Positions 34,451 to 45,735 of a DNA stretch of 64,000 nt are shown here, piece after piece. The stretch is from the NCBI GenBank assembly GCA_030762935.1, contig CM060888.1, positions 116,571,468 to 116,635,467 on the forward strand, given 5' to 3'. The DNA is from Hymenopus coronatus (Eukaryota > Arthropoda > Insecta > Mantodea > Hymenopodidae). How positions within the stretch are numbered: the first letter of the stretch is position 1; every line of letters starts with the position of its first letter. The notes under the pieces are model-generated. The model did no database searches. It had not been told where the DNA came from and saw nothing but the letters and a program-made list of their open reading frames with translations. Made by a program: the position numbers and the translations under genes.

Positions 34451-35318
34451 TATTACCTTCTTTATACGTACCATGTATATAGTGTATAGAGAAGGTATTG
34501 TATTACACCAAAAAATTCGATACAGAGATTTTCCCGGAAATATGTTTTGAGACCCCCTGAATCCAAAAAAAAAAAGCATTTCTTGAAAAATGTCCGCGTG
34601 TGTGTTTGTTTATGTGTATGTCTGTGGGCAGCATAGCTCAAAAATGAAAAGACCGTTAAATACCAAACTTGGTATTTAAGTTTGGATTCGACACAAAGAT
34701 TTTAAAAAAGTCCCCCCCACCCCAAACTACCCTTTACATGGAAAAATTTCGAAAATTTTTATTTTCTTAAAAATGGCTCTAACGATTTTTAGTAAAATGT
34801 TGTATACTAAAGATATTTACCTGACAAATAAAACGTATATCTTGAACTTTCTGGGAATAGCCTCTGAGGAGTACTTTATTCGGGATGAATTTTATGAAAT
34901 TTTGAATAACTGCTAAACCGTAAGAGATGGAGAAAAATGTACCAAACAAAAAATGTAGAGCACGTTAAACCACACAACTTATGTTATATACTTTTGCTCG
35001 TGGAGTTCATCGTTTTTAAGACATTCCTTGTTTTTGGTTTCTGCTATGAAGAACTTATACTTTTCTCATACAGGAATTAATCAACTGATGTCCATACAAG
35101 CAAAGCAACTTCAGTGACTTAGCAACCAGCTTTTGACTATCACTTTAACCTATGGTACTCCCTTATTTCGCTCCTACTTACAAGGAAGCAAGTAATAAGA
35201 CTATTTCTGCTAATGGTTTCTAATTAGAATGAAGTAAATAGAAGTATGAGCTTTTTAAGAATACTTTGTCGCAGAGATGTAGAGAAAGTCATGTGAATGG
35301 TGCACATCAAATTTTTGT
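34451..35318 (+). repeat. Family R copy, near full length
   Basis: Starts CTTTATACGTACCATGTATA and ends GTCATGTGAATGGTGCACAT. It carries the internal ATACCAAACTT hairpin at about 34660 and a GT core at 34598-34620. Confidence 0.92.
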
Positions 35319-35340
35319 TATTATTCGACTTGTACTTTGA

Positions 35341-35517
35341 GGTTTCGGTTCATTTGCCTATTCCATCTTCCAAAGTATTCATAGAATTAAAGAACATCTG
35401 ACACGTCACGCCTGCTGTTATAAATCCAGAAAAGCGCTTGGCAATAGAGGTATTGACCAGGGAAAATTATTTTTCACTACACATGAGGACGCAGCTCTAT
35501 TCTACCAGAGACCACAG
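35341..35517 (+). other. Possible internal exon, unknown protein
   Basis: After an in-frame TGA (35338-35340) a frame stays open for 59 codons up to a plausible donor CACAG|GTAAAA at 35517/35518. It ends with GNRGIDQGKLFFTTHEDAAL then FYQRPQ. No ATG is needed for an internal exon; a possible acceptor is CTTCCAAAG near 35374. Another frame over 35415-35520 is also open (INPEKRLAIEVLTREN), so the coding claim is weak. Confidence 0.22.
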
Positions 35518-36224
35518 GTAAAATATACTACATAATTATGAGAGATAGGACCGGCCAGGGTTGGCATTACCATGCGATGCTACTTGCACGAGCAAAGGTC
35601 AACGTAAAGTGCAACCCATTACTGCAAAACAACTATCACTGCATAACACAGAATTACGTCTGCAGGAAGGAAGGCATTCAAATAACATCTTTGTCCTGCT
35701 CAAATGTGAACAAAATTAATTTGTTTTGCAACCATAATAAATTTTCTAGCAGTGCACTTATGCATGTACTTATTCAGACACCAATGGCAGTTTAGAAAAC
35801 AAACTGTCAAACATCTAGTAACAGAAGAGCTTCACAGAAACATATTATTGATTGCAAATTTGTTCAGAAAGTTACAGCTATCACACAGTTACAGTCCAGA
35901 GGTATGGAGCTGAACTCAATCTGTGCGGCATGTAAAAGAACTGTCAAGAGGGATATCCACGAGCACCCTACATGAAATAAAGATGAAAATAAAAAGTGTA
36001 AATGAAAAGAATGCAGGGTTTAGTATGATGTATTGAATACAAGTTGCACTTTTAGATCCCAACAAATATTATTTGCTTGGTGATACTGAAACGGAACTAA
36101 TAAAATATTTCAAATATGCCCCGATCATATCATGCTATGTGGAACGAACTTTTTTACATTATAAATTTTGTCTGTCGGAACGTAGAATCAGGTTTCCATT
36201 TGAAAGACTTCAGAAGTACATATA
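35518..36224. other. No supported gene
   Basis: An 85-residue frame at 35538-35795 starts MRDRTGQGWHYHAMLLARAK but has no recognisable domain or splice context. Confidence 0.4.
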
Positions 36225-37036
36225 TCTTTACTTTCTCTACAGGTACTATGTACATAGTGTATAGAGAAGGTATTGCACTCCACCCAAAAATTCGATACCG
36301 AGACGGAAACCATATGTTTTAGGGTCACCTGTATCCAAAAAAAGCATTTTCACAATAAGATGTGTGTGTGTGTGTATGTGTGTGTGAACACGATAACACA
36401 AAAACGAAAAGACGGTAAAATACCAAACTTGGTATTTAAGTTTGGTATCTTCCAAGGATGCGACAGAATATTTTCAAGAAAATCCCCCCAACCCCAACTA
36501 CCCTTTATATGGAACTTTTTTCGAAAATTTTAATTTTCTCAGCATGGCTCTAACGATTTTGACTAAAATGTCAAATATTAAAGATATTTACCTGACAAAT
36601 ACAATGTATATCATGAATTTTCTGGGAATAGCCTCTGAAGACTTCATTCTGGATCAATTTTACGGAATTTTGAATAACTGCTAAACCGTAAGAGATGGAC
36701 TAAAACTTAACACAAAAAAATATACAGCACATTAAAACATACAATTTATGGCATGTACATTTTTTTCTGGAGTTGATCGTTTTTGATATATTCCTTGTTT
36801 TTGGTTTCAGTTTAGAAAAAAAGTATACTTTTCTCATACGGGAATTTGTCAACTCCTGTCCATACAAACAAAGGAACTTCAGTCACATAGCAACCAGCTT
36901 TTGATTATCAGTTTAGCCTATAGTACCATTTCTGCTATTTTTTCTCGATTAAAATGAAGTAAATAGAAGCATAAGCTTTTTAACAATAATTTGATGAAGA
37001 GAAAGTAATATGAATGGAACACATCAGATTTTTCAT
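36225..37036 (+). repeat. Family R, near full-length representative copy
   Basis: Starts TACTTTCTCTACAGGTACTA and runs through GTACATAGTGTATAGAGAAG, CACTCCACCCAAAAATTCGA, a (GT)n core at 36360-36385 and the hairpin arms 36420-36430 / 36438-36448. It then continues through TTTCTGGGAATAGCCTC, AGCAACCAGCTTTTG and the B end ATGAATGGAACACATCAG. All blocks stand in the consensus order, so this is a good reference copy. Confidence 0.95.
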
Positions 37037-37489
37037 AATACAGCTGCAGATTAGTAAATATTTAGTTTCGTTTTTGTCTGGTAAGAATCTGAATATATTT
37101 AAGAAATTAATTTTATTTGAATATTATTCAACATTCTTTCTGTAAATATTTCAATGCATGTTATAATTGCTTGTGTGTTTTCATAGTGTACATATATAGA
37201 AATCAATTAGTCACCCTTATGTATGTAATCATTTGTATGTTGTACATAAATAATAACCTAAAAAGGTATGCTTATACGAATTTCTCATAAGTCATTTTTT
37301 TTTTCGCTGGAAATAGTACCGTTTACTTGACAACAGGTGAAATGGTCGGACGCAAACTGTATAAGGAACGGCGCAGGTTACGAACTTCTTAGTTCTGATA
37401 ATTATATTTTAATTCAAGGCGAATGGGGCTAACTAGTCTACCAATACAAGAACACAAGCACTTCTTACTAACAATAGTTATTATTTTAC
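37037..37489. other. No gene; AT-rich
   Basis: Nothing recognisable. Confidence 0.5.
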
Positions 37490-37523
37490 CATATACAGGA
37501 ATCCACATAACTCGTGCCGCCAT
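37490..37523 (-). CDS. Possible first coding exon with YY1-like start
   Basis: On the minus strand CCAAGATGGCGGC overlaps an ATG at 37523-37521. That word is the classic YY1 site, which in many animal housekeeping genes spans the first codons. The frame reads MAARVMWIPVY and meets a good donor ATATG|GTAAAA at 37490/37489. Unspliced, it would continue to TAA near 37396. Either reading is short, and there is no independent support such as a downstream exon. Confidence 0.25.
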
Positions 37524-38445
37524 CTTGGCGTGGAGCCAAGTTTGGCTACCTGAACGCTCCTTCCTACAACTGTGCCATGCTAGATACATAATACAAAAGA
37601 GACAAATGCTAATCTGCACCCTGTTTTATGAAACCTTAAGTTGGCAATGTTTCCAACATATGAATAATTTCTTATATGCAGTAATACCACATCCTAAGCA
37701 TGCAGCCTGAATGTGACAATAAGCTCAAGTCGAAGCTGTCGAGATATACGGTCACACAAATAATGTTTAAATTAATCAGCTGATTTGTCTTCCAATGAAG
37801 GCAGCGATATTTAACCGCCGATGTTTTACCCTTAATTTTGAGAATGGTAGGTAAGGTTTACTTGAGGTAATGCATCTCTGAAATTTTATCTAATATTGCG
37901 AAAAAATTAAAACTTGTTATAATAAAATAACATGCATAATATAAAAGATGTCATAAAACACGTCGTTTTTCTGCTTAGCTAATTTAAAACCACCATTTAA
38001 CTATAAATTGAACGACGCAAGCTTATAAATAGACACACCAACTTTAAGAGACTTGTTTTTTCATAAATCTTTTTTCCCTGCAGTTTTCTATAAGAACTGA
38101 AAATGCAAATGATGCAATGTTTTACTAATTTGTATCAAAATGTTTGTACTATCTCTCAAAGTTAGGTACTTTAAATAAAATTACAATTAAGCATGTATTG
38201 TGTGGAACATATGTATTTCAACAATGAATACACACAATAAAATTATTGTTTAAATAGCATAAATACGCAAATTGGAATTTCAGCAAAATAGCAAAAACAT
38301 TACTGTTGTGTGTAATAACAGGAATCAATTTCTAAAGTATATTTTATCTACCGTGAATCTTCCACATTTCACTGGTGCATTATTTTAAAGGGAGACAAAA
38401 TGATTAACGTTGCTATAGCAGCTCCTTAATAAAAATTAGTTCATT
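37524..38445. other. No supported gene
   Basis: AT-rich; the overlapping frames at 37389-37710 on both strands are not recognisable. Parts near 38.1-38.4 kb resemble 3.3-3.8 kb weakly. Confidence 0.4.
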
Positions 38446-38521
38446 TTTCAACCTTGGTTACGCAGGAGTTTATTTATTAATTCGGTTTAGGAAGGCTTTT
38501 TCTATGATTATTAAAATTCTT
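38446..38521 (+). repeat. Low-copy dispersed repeat, partner at 21236-21315
   Basis: Same ordered words as at 21.2 kb: TAATTCGGTTTAGGAAGG and ATGATTATTAAAATT. Confidence 0.5.
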
Positions 38522-39359
38522 ACCAATCCTGACAAATATTGTTAGTTGTCAAAAAATACATTTTTAGTTGTTTTGTGTAATTGGATTCTCCTCTTGAATT
38601 TATATGTATATATACATATTGCATTGTTATACACGCAATATTTATACCGCAAATACTACTTTAAAATGGTAGTAGAACCCTGTTTAGTATTTTGAATTCT
38701 GGTCTTGTTTTATGGGAAGAATCAATCTATCGGTTGGTATCTACCACCTCTAAACACAGAAATTTACCTCTGCCCAAACAAGATGATCTGTGCTGTATAA
38801 ATATATGTTAACATATTAATTTAAAATAATAAATATAGTAGCTATAGTTTTTCTTCCCAATTTTTATTTTGAACGGTGTTACTCAGAACCACATTATCTA
38901 ATGAAAATGACTTATTCTCTCAGTAACTGTTGAAGATAGCTACATGAAATTCCTTATGATGAAATCATGGCGTGGTGTCTTGATCTGCTTTTGTATTGAT
39001 AAGTTGGATGAGTTTGATTTAAAAAGTAATTAGAGATATATTTTAATAAAAAATGAAGCTATTATGTAAATAACATATTTTAATAATATATTACAAATAA
39101 ATGTAGACGTCACATGCATTTACATTCTGTAAACAAATTGTTTTTTTTTAAAATAAACTTTAGGTTTATTGTGATAATATAAATATAAGGTATAAGCAGC
39201 TCTAAAATGAAATTAATATAAGTAATAATATTAGGTAATTTAATCTTTTAATCATTATGTATGGATAAAAAAATTAATTATAATATTAAACTGAAATAAT
39301 AAGGACAACTTAGCTATGCCTCATGTCATTCAGGGAATAAGTCCGTGGCTTTTTACTTT
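38522..39359. other. No gene; very AT-rich
   Basis: Nothing recognisable. Confidence 0.55.
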
Positions 39360-39650
39360 AGGGCGGTGCTTATTGTATACACTGACCCTTTTGTTTCCTC
39401 AATGACGAAAGTGCATACGCCACTTTGTCATAAATCCCATAGGGGTATAACTACCAAATACTCGGTGGGAGCGACTGTTATTAATTCCTGTCTACTAAGC
39501 TCTCGAGGTTAGTAACCGGAGGACGTTAAGGCGTCTCACAGCACTGCTTAGGCTTCGTCCAGATGCTGAGTCCAACCCAATACTAACAACTACCTGACGA
39601 GACGGACTACGGTCCGCAACGCTCGCACCAACGCAGTTGAAGGGGTCGGA
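39360..39650 (-). repeat. Possible SINE-A relative, diverged
   Basis: A GC-richer island in AT-rich DNA. In reverse it reads GGGATTTATGACAAAGTGGC then GTATGCACTTTCGTC, close to the SINE-A body of the 17.9-kb copy. The tRNA-like head is not clear. Confidence 0.35.
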
Positions 39651-41077
39651 ATCTCCCCCCTCCCCCGATCTTTTATATTTGTTCTAAACTTTAGTGCATT
39701 ATGCAAATTAAATGCCTGGTTTTATACAAAATCGCATATGTATTTTCTTTAGTACATCTTTCTAAGCATATCTTGCAGAATTGAATGCAAATGTCAATAA
39801 CATTCTGCAGTGAGCATTTTGTGTCAACAAGAAGGTCGAAGAATAGGAGAAAACCATACATTAAAAGAAATAATAACAGTCTTAAAACCACACAAAAATT
39901 GCTAATTGCATTCAGAACAGATAATCTTGGAAGCAAAGTTTCCATTTAGACACTCTCCCTCAATCATAAAAAGAAAATAATAAAATAAAACAAAGGACTA
40001 CAATCTCTGTGTCTGTGAATCACGTTCGTCCTGCAGAAAAGTTTTAAGTCACTTTAGTGTTATGTAATACTGTAATATGTGCAAAGGATATCAGATATTC
40101 ATATAAACACATTTTAAATCTTTCGTAAATGTTTGAAAAAATGTAACCTTTCACCTGTTTTCCAAAGTATGAGTATGTTTTAAAGTTGAAGCATTATATT
40201 CTCTATAGTTTTTAAAATTAAATATAAAACATATAAATAGGAATTTGAAAATTGACTTTAGAAAAATGTAACTAGTAATAATTCTGATATGATATATCCA
40301 CTCTAAATGATTTCTGAAATGACACACCCGTGTTGTTTCCAACTTTTGGCCCCTGGAAGATTGATATTTAAATAACAAATGACGAGCAGACTTCCAATGC
40401 TCATCGTATTTTTGGGTAATATGAAAAGAATAAGAAAAATCGAAGGGCCGGATGCAGAAGAAGCAATGGGTAAAAAAAGAAAAGAAAACGCTGAGAGAAG
40501 AAAGGAAAGTTTGCAACATTGTTACAGGAGGAGCTGTTTGTTTGTTAGCAGGGTATGAGATCTCTTCTGGGACTTCCTCTTCTCTTGCTCACGGTCCCAG
40601 GGACTTGTGCCCGAGGGAAAGGAAACTCCTGCTATGGTTCTCACAGCAGCGGCCTGGAATATGTCTCGACTCAACCTGTCCCATTAACAGCGAAGATTTC
40701 AATTGCTGCACTCTGCTTCATTAATTCATAGCCACTGGAGGCTTCAAGCTAACAACGAGGTGCCAGCATTATAATACTCGACGTCAATCACAAAACGTTT
40801 TCCAGGAGGTGACTAGGTAGCAAGGGAATAAACTGTAAACCAGAGCTCTCTTGAATAACTCTGAAACTTAATAATCTGCTGAAGGCAGTTGCCTGCTTTT
40901 GAGTGACCTGGAACTCGTTTTAATCCATTAAATGTACTCATATTCATACAGTAATATGCCAGGTGGTCCAAGTCTCCAGTATTTGACGTATCACTTCTTG
41001 CGTTTAGAAATGAAGAACTGGGGGGTTTTAACTTGAAATAGCCCCGTTGAGTTCTGCAATTCCTTTAACACACCAAG
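39651..41077. other. No supported gene
   Basis: Frames at 39691-39945 and 40151-40519 (minus) and 40452-40724 (plus) have no motif. A run of C lies at 39654-39664. Confidence 0.4.
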
Positions 41078-41088
41078 AGATATCTGCA

Positions 41089-41367
41089 TAAAAATGAAAT
41101 AAAATGGCGTTCTGTTTATGAACGCTCTTTAACTGCGGTGGTTCTCAGCGTTCCATTCTATACTGGGCGTGAAAGACCACTAATTTTACTCAGAGGCTTT
41201 TCCATCAGACTTAAGGTTCTTTTACGTGCCCTAAATCTGCTACACCGGACTGAAATAAACTTTGCTAAGGATTTTTACGCCCGAAAAAATACATCGCGCT
41301 CCGCCGAGTTTGAGTCCGCGACCTTGTGTATATGAAGTTATGGTAACCATTACACCCGGAGGGCGAC
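41089..41367 (-). repeat. SINE-B copy 4 with target duplication
   Basis: Reverse copy flanked by AGATATCTGCA (41078-41088) and AGATATCTTCA (41368-41378), one mismatch. The middle lacks the TTCCTTCGGAAGGG palindrome seen in other copies. Confidence 0.88.
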
Positions 41368-41487
41368 AGATATCTTCACATTAACCTTTCTATCCGGATA
41401 AGTTTGTGCCGGATTAACCGAAATCCTGATAATCTGGAATACAATTGAAATTTTACGAGGTTGGAGAGAAACATTATAAAGCAAAGG

Positions 41488-42200
41488 AAATAAATCTGTT
41501 TTCTTTTTTTTCATTTACATGGCTTTCTCTACCTTCTATTGTTTATTAATGGGAATACCAACCATTCTTTTGGAAGTATATATTTCTTTCTACTTCAGTT
41601 TAAAACAAGTTAAACTTTAGCAAAATAGCTACAGTAACTTCTGTACAGATACGAAGTGGGTAGTGATAGTTAAGTGTTCAACAACTACTCTAGCCTTAAC
41701 ATTCTACATTATTTCCATGAAATCGTGAGAAACTATTGAACTTCCAAAGGTTTTGAAAGAATGGATAAAAATTCAAGGATTGGACCCACGAATAATGACC
41801 AACACGGAAATGACTTACGGCACAAACAGTTATTTAAAATAAATTACATATTTTTAAAAGAGCTGCATTATTCTGTGTAGTACGTTATCGTCTATCGCTT
41901 AACAGTTATCAGTTTCGCAAGATTACATAGAATTCCTTCCAAATTACTATTCATAGAAAATTAAAAATATAATATTTATTTGTTATGTAAATATCTTTAA
42001 GATACTGTATTTTAATCAAAATCATTACAGCCAGTTTTGTGAGAATCACAAGTTCAAAAAAATCCTTCCACCTAATTGGTGTTTTGAGTCTGGGGATATT
42101 TTTGAAACGTATTCTGTTGTATTTTATGAAGACACTAAATTTAAATCGTTTGATACTTTACTGACTTTCCATTTTTGAAGCCTATTGTTCTCAGACACGA
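41488..42200 (-). repeat. Family R copy (diverged)
   Basis: The B end is visible as TCATTTACATGGCTTTCTCT and internal blocks as TTGTTATGTAAATATC, TTTTAATCAAAATCATTA and ATTTTTGAAGCC. The A end is absent. Confidence 0.75.
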
Positions 42201-43197
42201 CATGAAGCTTTTTCTAATGTGGCGGCTTTGGTTTACGGTTTTGGAGGGGGAGAAGGAAAAGGTTGGAATGCTGACTAGCTTAGGAAATTGCATGATGATC
42301 TCAGGGTTTCAGGGGAGGAACATTAATGAAACTCTCTCACTTGTTCCTAAGAGCCTTTTACTGTCTCGCACTTGATATTTCACAAGTCTCCCTGGCCGTC
42401 CAAATTCCAAGAATTTGTTTCAGAGCCGAGCCTAACCAATAACCGTTCACAAGTTAAATTAGTTATTTCACAAATCCTTATCTCCCTCGTAATTCCCTTC
42501 CCACGTTAATCAACTTCTTCACATCGCAGACTTGTACATGTCGTTATGTTACGAGCTATAATGCGACGCGAGCTCACTACACGGTGTCTGACGTTCAAGT
42601 GACGATGTGAACACCGTATTTTTCGGACAAGAATTTATTCTCCGCTCAATTTCTAGAATGTGCCTAGACTTTTATTATTTCGATTACTTTCACCGATTTT
42701 ATTGGCTGAGAATATGTGGCATTTTTATTTTTTGTCGCGTTTTCATTGGGTCTCACAACTTTAGACGCCACGCTATGATGTTACGGCTATTAATATTTTA
42801 ATACGCCTGATTACACATTCTCTGTTTGTTGGAGCGTGAGTTTTGTCTAGGTTTTCCCCTTTATTGTCTGCAGCTCTGAACTTCTAGGCTTTGAAATGTC
42901 AGTTCCTTTTGTTTCTTAATGACTCGCCTGGGTTCCTCTTGCTGATCTTTCGTACTTCGAAGCGATTTCATTTCTGATGTCCGTTTCCATTTTAACATAG
43001 CTAGCGTTATTTAAGTAGTTTTGATGCGGTTTTTATTCGTGATTGAATTCTATTTATTACTTTATTTATTTCCTTAAATTCCCTCTGTTTATTTGCGTTA
43101 TTATTCTTTTTTATTTATTTAATTTGTTATAATTTTTTGTTTCTTTTTAAGTTTTATTATTAAGTTACTCTTATTTATCTGTCGCGTTTTTATCTCT
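42201..43197. other. No supported gene
   Basis: A 66-residue frame overlapping the R edge and a 64-residue frame at 42607-42801 have no motif. The region is pyrimidine-rich near 43.1 kb. Confidence 0.45.
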
Positions 43198-43322
43198 TCA
43201 CTAAAAATGCTTTTTTGGATTCAGAGAGCTTCAAAACAGTATTTCCAGTGAAATGTCGATATTAAATTTTTTGATGGAACACAATACTTCCCGTGTTTAG
43301 TATACGTTGTAGGGAAAGTAAA
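43198..43322 (-). repeat. Family R fragment, A end
   Basis: Reverse A-terminal part: AAATGCTTTTTTGGATTCAG, GTGAAATGTCGATATTAAAT and GGGAAAGTAAAAAC. Confidence 0.8.
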
Positions 43323-43351
43323 AACAACTTTGGATTAATGAGGAACTTATG

Positions 43352-43670
43352 TGTTTTAGTAGGTAGAGGAATTATACTTTTTATCCAAAAGTTCAATGCC
43401 GAAATTTCACGAAATACGTGTTCTGTTATCTCTGAACACAATATATTTTTTGAATATTGGAATGTGTGTTTAGGGGAACAGCGAAGCTGAAAAGCGAAAT
43501 CAAATAAATACCAACCTATATGTTGATTTTAGCCCCTTCCACGGATGTAATACAAAGATTGTCAAGAACATTCTGTTGCAAACAAAATTATAGTTATATG
43601 ATAGATGTTTCGTTGTTTTTATTTTCCCAAAATTCGTTTTAACGATGTTTTTATTTACAAAATGTTGCAG
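43352..43670 (+). repeat. Family R fragment, A half
   Basis: Degraded A end AGTAGGTAGAGGAATTATAC, then CCAAAAGTTCAATGCCGAAA and AAATAAATACCAACC. It faces the previous fragment A end to A end, with 29 bp between. Confidence 0.65.
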
Positions 43671-43984
43671 TTCTAATATAATATTAATCTTGTATTATCT
43701 ACAACAATCACAACAAATTTGTTCAATAAGTACCCGGTTTCAAAATAGAAGTGTTACTAAGGCTGGTTTTACCCTCGTGTACTGTTATTTAACACATCGC
43801 CAAAACAAATTTGCTACTTATTCATTGGTTAGTGTGGATTTATTTGACACTGCAGTTAGTTGTTCAACTGTTTCCGCTCAAATAGTAAAAGTGAGGAATC
43901 GTTCAGTAATTCGGTTTTTACTTTTGAATGAGAAAACTTGCTAGGAGATAAAATCAATATTGGATGCTGTTTATAGGAATATTT

Positions 43985-44302
43985 TGACGTCATTAGAGCC
44001 ATCTTTGGAAAATCAAAATTTTCTGAAAATGTTCCTTGTAAAGAGTAGTTAGGGTGGAGGATTCTCTTAAAAATATTCGTGTGGCATCCTTATAGATGTT
44101 GAACTTTTAAATACCAAGTTTGAATTTGCTGGACATTTCGTGTTTGAGTTATTTTTTAAACATGATTTTTTGTAGGTCTCTAAACATGTATTTCCTGTGA
44201 AATCTCTGTGGTATCGAACTTTTTGGTGAACCTTAATACCTTATTTTCTTTTTCTCTATATACCTATATTATACGTACATGGAAGAGAAAGTAAAAAGCA
44301 AC
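43985..44302 (-). repeat. Family R fragment, A half
   Basis: Reverse copy from CATTAGAGCCATCTTTGGAA to GAGAAAGTAAAAAGC, with the palindrome degraded to ATATTATACGTACATGG. Confidence 0.8.
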
Positions 44303-44837
44303 AGTTCATGTTTATAAACCACAATGAGTTCTCTTACACTAGATACTAACCTCTGTGACGAAAACAGAAAGGTAACAGTAGTTATACTCCAGTGGAGCTA
44401 AAGCAGTGTGAAGATCTATTGGACAGCAAGCGAAAGAATACAATGCCACATCTGGGCGTTAACAGAAACTATATCGTCACGGTGCTGGGCACAACCCAAA
44501 CCCTTCATGGTTCATTGGAGACTCGAAATGCAAATGAGTCTTTAATATTATCTATAAGAATTTATTGAATTGTGTGCAAAATATAACACTGTACTGACAC
44601 ATGTGGTTTCTGTTACGTCATACTAATTGCTTATTCTTAATTAGTTCTGCATAACACGAGATCAACATTATGAGCTATATGAATATGGTTGTGGGAGCTG
44701 CCGAAGTAAAATTCATTTACTCATACGCCTTTGTTACTTTAGCCTTCTTTCAAGTTTTCAATTAAGTACTTACCAAAATTTTGTTATTGAGATTGTATGT
44801 TCTGAAGGCCCAGAAATCATTATGATATCTTTAATAA
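44303..44837. other. No gene seen
   Basis: Unassigned DNA between two R copies whose A ends face each other. Confidence 0.5.
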
Positions 44838-45215
44838 AAAGTTCCTTGTGTGTTCATGTATCTGTGTATATCTATGAGTGTGTATGTTTATTAACAACAC
44901 AACTCAAAAATGAAAATTCAAATAAATACAACATTTAGTATTTAAGTTCAACAACTTACATGAACATTTTCAAAAAATTCCTCCACCCCAAACTCTATAT
45001 TTTCTTTTCTCAAAAATGACTAAGGACTTTTATTCAAATAGCACATTTGTAAGCTATTTCTATGACGAAATATACATTTTTAATTTTATGTAAATCTTAT
45101 GAAGTCCTTTTCTTATGAAATAATTTTAATAACTGGTAAACGATAAGAACCACGAAAAATGTTACAGCACAGAAATGCTAGAACTCTTTAAAACATACAA
45201 TTAATATCTTCATTC
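44838..45215 (+). repeat. Family R fragment, middle part
   Basis: Begins AAAGTTCCTTGTGTGTTCAT at the GT core and runs through CACAACTCAAAAATGAAAA and TTCCTCCACCCCAAACT to AACTGGTAAACG. Confidence 0.75.
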
Positions 45216-45324
45216 TTCAGCGGATTACCCTCCTTGTAGAATTTACGCCCTAAAAGAGTTACAAGCCAACGTCTTGAGTCACAGCCTGTCGAGAAGCAAA
45301 TACTCTGAACACAGTAAATCTTGG

Positions 45325-45735
45325 AGGATGATCAACCGAATGCTGGGTATGACAGAAAAAGATGTCAAATATGTAAGTAATTTGACGAAAATCTTATAAG
45401 AAATGCATTGAGGTTCACCAAAGGAAGATGGACAACCTGAAATGGAAATGGGGACGCCAAGTGCCGAGACTTCAGAGGCAGGTAGGCATACATAGAAAAT
45501 GGTCACCTCATATTGGAAATGGGGACGCCAAGTACCGAGGCTTCAGAGACAGGTGGCCATACATAGAAAATGGTCACCTCATATTGGAAAGAGACTCCAT
45601 GGAAAACCGGAACGAGTGTGTCAACGGTTTTACGGAGAAGTAGAAGCCCATTGGATGAGAACAGCAAGAGACTGGAGAGACATCCGAAGAACTCGGCAGC
45701 AAGAGATGAGTGTGGACATCTCGTGTTCGTTGTAA
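45325..45735 (+). pseudogene. RTE-like LINE reverse-transcriptase tail, decayed
   Basis: Three patches occur in the order typical of the C-terminal end of RTE-clade ORFs: MINRMLGMTEKDVK (near 45330), NLKWKWGRQVPRL (near 45435; the family pattern is LKW-WAGH-AR) and HWMRTARDWRDI (near 45650). They lie in different frames, with stops between and the 71-bp duplication inserted, so the fragment is dead. Clade assignment rests on pattern memory; a translated search would test it. Confidence 0.5.
45443..45591 (+). repeat. 71-bp tandem duplication
   Basis: Units start at 45443 and 45514, with a partial third at 45585, each opening TGGAAATGGGGACGCC or its start. The period is 71 bp, not a multiple of three, so it frameshifts the LINE remnant it lies in. 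The units differ at only a few positions, so the duplication is recent relative to the decay. Confidence 0.93.

Noticed and set aside
45443..45591. A CRISPR-like spaced repeat
   Set aside because: Contiguous 71-bp tandem duplication with no spacers, in eukaryotic DNA.
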